Assembly (NCBI GenBank): GCA_037384445.1
Contig: JARRNY010000041.1
Location: forward strand, 1 to 19,420
Source of the DNA: Thiodiazotropha sp037384445
GTDB taxonomy: Bacteria > Pseudomonadota > Gammaproteobacteria > Chromatiales > Chromatiaceae
DNA length: 19,420 bases
Reading direction: 5' to 3'
The translations under genes and the position numbers were made by a program. The notes under the pieces are model-generated. The model did no database searches and had not been told where the DNA came from. It saw only the letters and a list, made by a program, of their open reading frames with translations. Below are positions 15,583-19,420 of the stretch, piece by piece (the stretch's first letter is position 1; each line of letters begins with the position of its first letter).

Positions 15583-17321
15583 GCCCTATTCTTCGGCTGT
15601 TGCAGATCCTGCGCCCCGTCCGTGGCTGGCTGCTGCTGGGTGGTCTCATCGCCTTCATCACTCTGCTGGCCAATGTCATCCTGATGGCGCTCTCAGGCTG
15701 GTTCATCGCCGCCATGGCGCTGGCAGGAATTGCCGGGGTCAGCATCAACTATTTCACGCCAGCAGCGGTGATCCGTGCCTGCGCTATCGTGCGTACCCTT
15801 GGCCGTTATGGCGAGCGCCTGGTAACCCACGAGGCGACACTGCGTCTGCTCTCCACCCTGCGGGTCTGGTTCTACCAACGGCTTGAACCTCTCGCCCCAG
15901 CGGTGCTGGAGGGCTACCGTAGCGGCGATCTGCTGAGCCGCCTGCGCGCCGACATCGATACCCTTGACCACTTCTACCTGCGATTGCTGTTGCCAACGCT
16001 GGTCGCATTCGCCTCCAGCCTGGTCTTCGTGATCTTCCTGTTCTGGTTCAGCCCCCGTCTGGCGCTTATCGAGGCGGCGCTTCTGGGGCTGGCCGGGGTC
16101 GCCTTGCCCCTGCTGCTGAACCGGCTGGGTGCGCCAACGGGTGAACGCATCAACCACCTCAGCAGCGATCTGCGCACCTGCCTGGTCAACGACCTGCAGG
16201 GCATGGGTGAGCTGCTGATCGACGCTGCGGATGTTCGTCATGCCAGGCACCTTGAGCGCTTGAGCCTCGACCTGTCACAGGCACAAACCCGCATGAGCCA
16301 GCTCGATGGCATCGCCCAGGGCGCGGTTGGATTCTGCGCCAATCTGGCCATGTGGCTGATTGCAATAAGCGCCATTCCGATGGTTCGCAGCGGCGAGCTG
16401 CCACCGGTACAGCTTGCCATGCTGGCGCTGTTCACCCTCGCCAGCTTTGAAGCCATCGCTCCCCTGCCCGCCGCCTTTCAGGGTCTGGGCGAAACCCTGG
16501 CTGCCGCACGCCGGGTGTTTGATCTGGTCGACAATCAGCCGGCGGTGCAGGAGCCTGCATCACCCGCCAAATTGAGTGACGACCTGACGCTGAATTTAAA
16601 GGAAGTAATCTTCACCTATCCCGGTGCAGACTCCCCACAACTGCAAGGATTGAATCTGACCCTGCCTGTCGGCGGTAAATTGGCTCTGATCGGCCCCAGT
16701 GGCAGCGGAAAGACCACGCTGCTTCAGTTGCTGCTCAAATTTCGCGCTCCTGACTCGGGAGAGATCAGCCTCGGCGGCATCCCCTACAGCGCCATCACCG
16801 GTGAGACCCTGCGTGAAAAGATTGCGGTGGCGACCCAGTACAACCACCTCTTCAATGCCAGCATCCGAGACAATCTTCGGCTGGCCAACCCCGAGGCCAC
16901 ACAGGACGCTATCGAAGCCGCCTGTCGTCAGGCCATGATCCACGACTTCATCGCTGCCCAACCTGACGGCTACGAAACATCGGTCGGCGAGCTCGGCCTG
17001 CGCCTCTCCGGCGGCCAGGTGCGCCGTCTCGCCATTGCCCGCGCCCTACTCAAGGATGCGCCGATTCTGATCCTCGACGAACCCACGGAGGGTCTCGATC
17101 CCCACACGGAACAGCTGATGATGCAGAACATCCTGCAGTGGTGCGAAGGGCGCAGTCTGCTGCTGGTCACCCATCGGGTTCACGGCCTGGAGCAGATGGA
17201 CCAGATCCTCCTGCTACAGGAGAGCGGCATTACCGAGTCTGGCAGCCACCTGGATCTAGTCACTACCAGTGAGACTTATCAGAGACATTATGATCAGCAG
17301 CAGCGGCTGCAATTGCATTGA
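15579..17321 (+). CDS. cydC: CydC, subunit of the cysteine/glutathione ABC exporter
   Basis: This is the second half of the CydDC exporter: 580 residues with six membrane helices (about 1-310) and an ATPase domain. Walker A is GPSGSGKTT (372-380), the signature LSGGQ (476-480), Walker B ILILDEP (496-502) and the H-loop VTHR. The membrane part has family-typical stretches (MALSGWFIAAMALAG, RTLGRYGERLVTHEATLR). The start is the ATG at 15579, preceded by AGGAGAG and overlapping the cydD stop by four bases (ATGA); the frame extends upstream to a TTG at 15555, but that lies inside cydD and lacks a ribosome site. Both ATPase halves look competent. No strong terminator follows; GTGGAGCG/CGCTTCAC at 17378-17398 can pair but has no T-run. 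Confidence 0.95.
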   Translation: MSPILRLLQILRPVRGWLLLGGLIAFITLLANVILMALSGWFIAAMALAGIAGVSINYFTPAAVIRACAIVRTLGRYGERLVTHEATLRLLSTLRVWFYQRLEPLAPAVLEGYRSGDLLSRLRADIDTLDHFYLRLLLPTLVAFASSLVFVIFLFWFSPRLALIEAALLGLAGVALPLLLNRLGAPTGERINHLSSDLRTCLVNDLQGMGELLIDAADVRHARHLERLSLDLSQAQTRMSQLDGIAQGAVGFCANLAMWLIAISAIPMVRSGELPPVQLAMLALFTLASFEAIAPLPAAFQGLGETLAAARRVFDLVDNQPAVQEPASPAKLSDDLTLNLKEVIFTYPGADSPQLQGLNLTLPVGGKLALIGPSGSGKTTLLQLLLKFRAPDSGEISLGGIPYSAITGETLREKIAVATQYNHLFNASIRDNLRLANPEATQDAIEAACRQAMIHDFIAAQPDGYETSVGELGLRLSGGQVRRLAIARALLKDAPILILDEPTEGLDPHTEQLMMQNILQWCEGRSLLLVTHRVHGLEQMDQILLLQESGITESGSHLDLVTTSETYQRHYDQQQRLQLH

Positions 17322-17434
17322 AGTGCATCTGATTGCGCTCCCGGGTGAAACGTTCGGGCCAGACCTTTACTTCCCTGGTGGAGCGTCTGACGCTTCACTG
17401 ACACGGCGTTAGCCATAACTTCATAATATTCTGA

Positions 17435-17462
17435 TTGACTTAATGATCGTCAAACTTATATC
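17435..17462 (+). promoter_or_regulatory. Candidate promoter of the small secreted protein gene
   Basis: TTGACT (17435-17440) and TATATC (17457-17462) are 16 bases apart, giving a start near 17469 and a leader of about 77 nt. A TTGAC/GTCAA inverted pair (17435-17439 and 17449-17453) overlaps the -35 and spacer and could be an operator half-site pair, though it is too short to be sure. Confidence 0.4.
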
Positions 17463-17545
17463 GTGCCGGCTGCTTTTTACCTTCGATGTCATGCACCGCC
17501 CGACAGGTATATCCCTTTAATCGAGACCTGACCAGAGAACCCAGC

Positions 17546-17920
17546 ATGAAGCGTTTACCTTTGCTCATTGCCGTCACATTGACGATGACGGCCCCCTTTG
17601 CGATGGCCGAACAGATCGTGATGGAATCACCCAGGACCGCCATGACCTTGCGCTATGCAGACCGCTATGCGAGTGCCTTTTACACAGTGGATAGAGAGAT
17701 CTACAAAGTCGTCCTCGCATTCTCCGTCGGTCCGGAAAATAACGCACAACTGATAAGGCAGACCTTTCAGCTCACCGATGGCCAGAGCTACCGTCTGTCC
17801 ATTGGCGGCTACGGTAAAAATGAGCAGGCGACCACTATCAGCATGACTCGGCAACACGACCATATCCTGGCTGATGTCGTAACCTGCGAATCGAAAAGCA
17901 ACATGGCGAACTGCATCTGA
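17546..17920 (+). CDS. Small secreted protein of unknown function
   Basis: I do not recognise a family. The 124-residue product starts with a clear signal peptide (MKRLPLLIAVTLTMTAPFAMA, cut before EQ). The mature part is about 100 residues with alternating hydrophobic/polar patterns suggesting beta strands (TLRYADRYASAFYTV, VVLAFSVGPEN, YRLSIGGYG), and two cysteines near the C-terminus (VTCESKSNMANCI) that could form a disulfide. The frame can be extended upstream to an ATG at 17486, but that start lacks a ribosome site and would bury the signal peptide. The stop codon at 17918-17920 lies inside an 11-bp direct repeat that flanks the mobile element listed next, so the protein is intact only because the repeat retains the stop. 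It is likely monocistronic. Confidence 0.65.
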   Translation: MKRLPLLIAVTLTMTAPFAMAEQIVMESPRTAMTLRYADRYASAFYTVDREIYKVVLAFSVGPENNAQLIRQTFQLTDGQSYRLSIGGYGKNEQATTISMTRQHDHILADVVTCESKSNMANCI

Positions 17921-17923
17921 CCC
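17913..17923 (+). repeat. Direct repeat, left copy (target-site duplication)
   Basis: GCATCTGACCC directly abuts the left end of the 145-bp inverted-repeat element and includes the TGA stop of the upstream gene. The identical right copy is at 18069-18079. Extending either copy by one base breaks the match, so 11 bp is the maximal repeat. Confidence 0.8.
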
Positions 17924-18068
17924 GAATGGCGCTTACTTAAGCGCCAAGACACCCCTTCCACTTGGCTTAAACAATAGATTTTGGTGGGGCAGGGCCCCAC
18001 CCTACCGTTCAATTCAGGGTGTAGGGTGGGGCCCTGCCCCACCAAAACAGCTTAAGTAAGTGCCATTC
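17924..18068. mobile_element. MITE-like element, 145 bp, possibly IS4-family derived
   Basis: The terminal inverted repeats are GAATGGCGCTTACTTAAGC (17924-17942) and, at 18050-18068, its complement with one mismatch (18 of 19). Inside lies a perfect 27-bp inverted repeat (17979-18005 with 18021-18047, 15-nt loop) whose arms contain GGTGGGGC and GGGCCCCACC. An identical 11-bp direct repeat borders both ends, as expected of a target-site duplication. The element has no coding capacity. The end sequence (AATG..G/C..TTAAG) and 11-bp duplication recall the IS4 group from memory, so it may be moved by an IS4-like transposase elsewhere in the genome. RNA from either strand would fold into a very stable hairpin and could act as a transcription barrier between the secreted-protein gene and proS. 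Confidence 0.75.
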
Positions 18069-18079
18069 GCATCTGACCC
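18069..18079 (+). repeat. Direct repeat, right copy (target-site duplication)
   Basis: This second copy of GCATCTGACCC lies immediately after the right terminal inverted repeat. Removing the element plus one copy would join ...AACTGCATCTGACCC directly to AAACAGCC, restoring an uninterrupted pre-insertion site with the same stop codon. Confidence 0.8.
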
Positions 18080-18187
18080 AAACAGCCCTCCTCCGGCCTG
18101 CCGGCGAATCGGATCGTTTCAGCCGTTGACTGACGCTCAAGTGCAGCCATCGCAGGCCAGGGCTTATCCCGGCGAAGACCTCTCCCC

Positions 18188-18216
18188 GTGACCCATCCAG
18201 TGAAGCGGGATAGAAT
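18188..18216 (+). promoter_or_regulatory. Promoter of proS
   Basis: GTGACC (18188-18193) and TAGAAT (18211-18216) are separated by 17 bases. The -10 is one substitution from consensus. The start would be near 18223 and the leader about 29 nt. A second TTGACT at 18126-18131 has no matching -10. Confidence 0.55.
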
Positions 18217-18251
18217 CACCTCTTTTTAGACAACCAGGTTGATCCATACCC

Positions 18252-19420
18252 ATGCGCACCTCCCAGTTCCCCCTGCACACCGTCAAGGAAACCCCCGCTG
18301 ATGCCGAGACCGCCAGCCACCAGTTGATGCTGCGCGCCGGCCTGATCCGCAAGCTTGCCGCCGGACTCTACACCTGGTTGCCGCTGGGCCTGCGGGTGCT
18401 GCGCAAGGTTGAGGCCATCGTGCGCGAGGAGATGAACCGGGCCGGTGCCCTGGAAGTGCTGATGCCGACGGTACAACCCGCCGAGTTATGGCAGGAGTCG
18501 GGTCGCTGGGAGCAGTACGGTACCGAGCTGCTGCGCCTGCATGATCGCCACAACCGGGAGTTCTGCTACGGCCCCACCCACGAGGAGATCATCACCGATC
18601 TGGCGCGCAATGAGCTGCGCAGCTACAAGCAGCTGCCGGTCAACTTCTACCAGATTCAGACCAAGTTCCGTGACGAGGTACGTCCGCGCTTCGGCGTCAT
18701 GCGCGCCCGCGAGTTCCTGATGAAGGACGCCTACTCCTTCCATCTGGACCAGGACTCCCTGCAGCAGACCTACGAGGTGATGCACGCCACCTATTCGCGC
18801 ATCTTCAGCCGCTGCGGTCTCGACTTCCGCCCGGTGGCGGCCGACACCGGCAGCATCGGCGGCAGTGGCTCCCACGAATTCCATGTACTGGCCGACTCGG
18901 GCGAGGATGCCATCGCCTTCTCCACCGCGAGCGACTACGCCGCCAATGTGGAGCTGGCTGAAGCCGTCGCCCCGGCAGGTGAGCGGCCCGCCCCGTCCCA
19001 GGAGATGAGCCTGACCGACACCCCCGACGCAAAAACCATCCAGGAGTTGGTGGAGCAGTTTGATCAGCCCATTGAGAAGACAGTGAAAACCCTGGTGGTC
19101 AAAGCCGCCGAAGAGATGGACTACGACTTGGTGGCCCTGCTGGTACGCGGTGACCACGAGCTGAACGAGATCAAGGCCGATCACCTGCCCCAGGTCGCCT
19201 CCCCGCTGCAGTTCGCCGAGGAGGCAGAGATCCGCGCCGCCATCGGCGCCGGTCCCGGCTCCCTCGGCCCGGTCGATCTGGCGATCCCCTGCATCGTCGA
19301 CCGCAGCGTGGCGCAAATGGCCGACTTCAGCGCCGGAGCCAACCAGGACGGCAAACACTACTTCGGTATCAACTGGGGGCGTGACCTGCCAGAGCCCACT
19401 GAGATCGCCGACCTGCGCAA
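18252..19420 (+). CDS. proS: Prolyl-tRNA synthetase, N-terminal part (cut by window edge)
   Basis: This class II aminoacyl-tRNA synthetase charges tRNA-Pro in the cytosol. The frame is open from the ATG at 18252 to the last base and gives 389 residues of an expected ~570. The start MRTSQFPLHTVKETPADAE and TASHQLMLRAGLIRKLAAGLYTWLP are typical of the bacterial-type enzyme. GPTHEEIIT, motif 2 (TKFRDEVRPRFGVMRAREF) and MKDAYSFH belong to the catalytic core. After DYAANVE the sequence moves into the INS editing domain (from about residue 255: TIQELVEQF, KTVKTLVVKA), which removes mischarged Ala-tRNA-Pro. Motif 3 and the anticodon-binding domain lie beyond the window. The Shine-Dalgarno is weak (AGG about 15 bases before the ATG). 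Its own promoter is at 18188-18216, and the MITE upstream insulates it. Confidence 0.96.
   Translation, partial: MRTSQFPLHTVKETPADAETASHQLMLRAGLIRKLAAGLYTWLPLGLRVLRKVEAIVREEMNRAGALEVLMPTVQPAELWQESGRWEQYGTELLRLHDRHNREFCYGPTHEEIITDLARNELRSYKQLPVNFYQIQTKFRDEVRPRFGVMRAREFLMKDAYSFHLDQDSLQQTYEVMHATYSRIFSRCGLDFRPVAADTGSIGGSGSHEFHVLADSGEDAIAFSTASDYAANVELAEAVAPAGERPAPSQEMSLTDTPDAKTIQELVEQFDQPIEKTVKTLVVKAAEEMDYDLVALLVRGDHELNEIKADHLPQVASPLQFAEEAEIRAAIGAGPGSLGPVDLAIPCIVDRSVAQMADFSAGANQDGKHYFGINWGRDLPEPTEIADLR

Noticed and set aside
17378..17398. Hairpin GTGGAGCG/CGCTTCAC after cydC as a terminator
   Set aside because: The stem contains a wobble and no T-tract follows, so termination is not supported.

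Overview
The window looks like chromosomal core sequence from a gammaproteobacterium. Protein similarity and gene content point to a facultatively microaerobic, possibly sulfur-oxidizing lineage of the Chromatiales/Sedimenticola/Thiodiazotropha type. That placement is inferred from recalled family resemblance; no search was run. There is no prophage, CRISPR array, tRNA or rRNA. The only clear mobile-DNA trace is one very small inverted-repeat element near 18 kb.

Layout, left to right. (1) At 3-608 (+) is the C-terminal end of a secreted protein with an Ig-like domain followed by a CAP/SCP domain. (2) At 704-3034 (-) is a two-component pair: a response regulator carrying a long TPR-like tail, then a small soluble histidine kinase. 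(3) At 3256-6739 (-) is a compact ilvI-ilvH-ilvC operon for branched-chain amino acid synthesis, with a recognisable promoter, a TGATG overlap and a strong intrinsic terminator. (4) At 6998-7798 (+) are a DUF4124 secreted protein and a MIF-like tautomerase. (5) At 7799-17321 (+) is a low-oxygen respiration locus. It opens with a perfect FNR/Anr site and a long leader able to fold, then cydA-cydB-cydX (cytochrome bd quinol oxidase), an octaheme c-type cytochrome of the tetrathionate-reductase (Otr) family with its own di-heme cytochrome b, and cydD-cydC (the ABC exporter needed for bd and c-type cytochrome assembly). (6) At 17435-18079 is a small secreted protein of unknown function; a 145-bp MITE-like element has inserted exactly at its stop codon. 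(7) At 18188-19420 (+) are the promoter and first 389 codons of proS, cut by the window edge.

The respiratory block is the most coherent system here. Cytochrome bd takes electrons from quinol to oxygen. The octaheme/cytochrome b pair looks like a second quinol-linked branch that could pass electrons to a periplasmic acceptor such as tetrathionate, nitrite or hydroxylamine. CydDC exports reductant (cysteine/glutathione) to the periplasm, where both the bd oxidase and the eight covalent c-hemes would need it. A single FNR site ahead of cydA and a T-poor hairpin after cydX leave open a shared anaerobic transcript. The substrate of the octaheme protein cannot be read from sequence alone.

None of the genes is itself unprecedented. 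The parts most likely to be undescribed are the placement of the octaheme/cytochrome b module between cydABX and cydDC, the structured cydA leader, the hairpin before cydD and the MITE.
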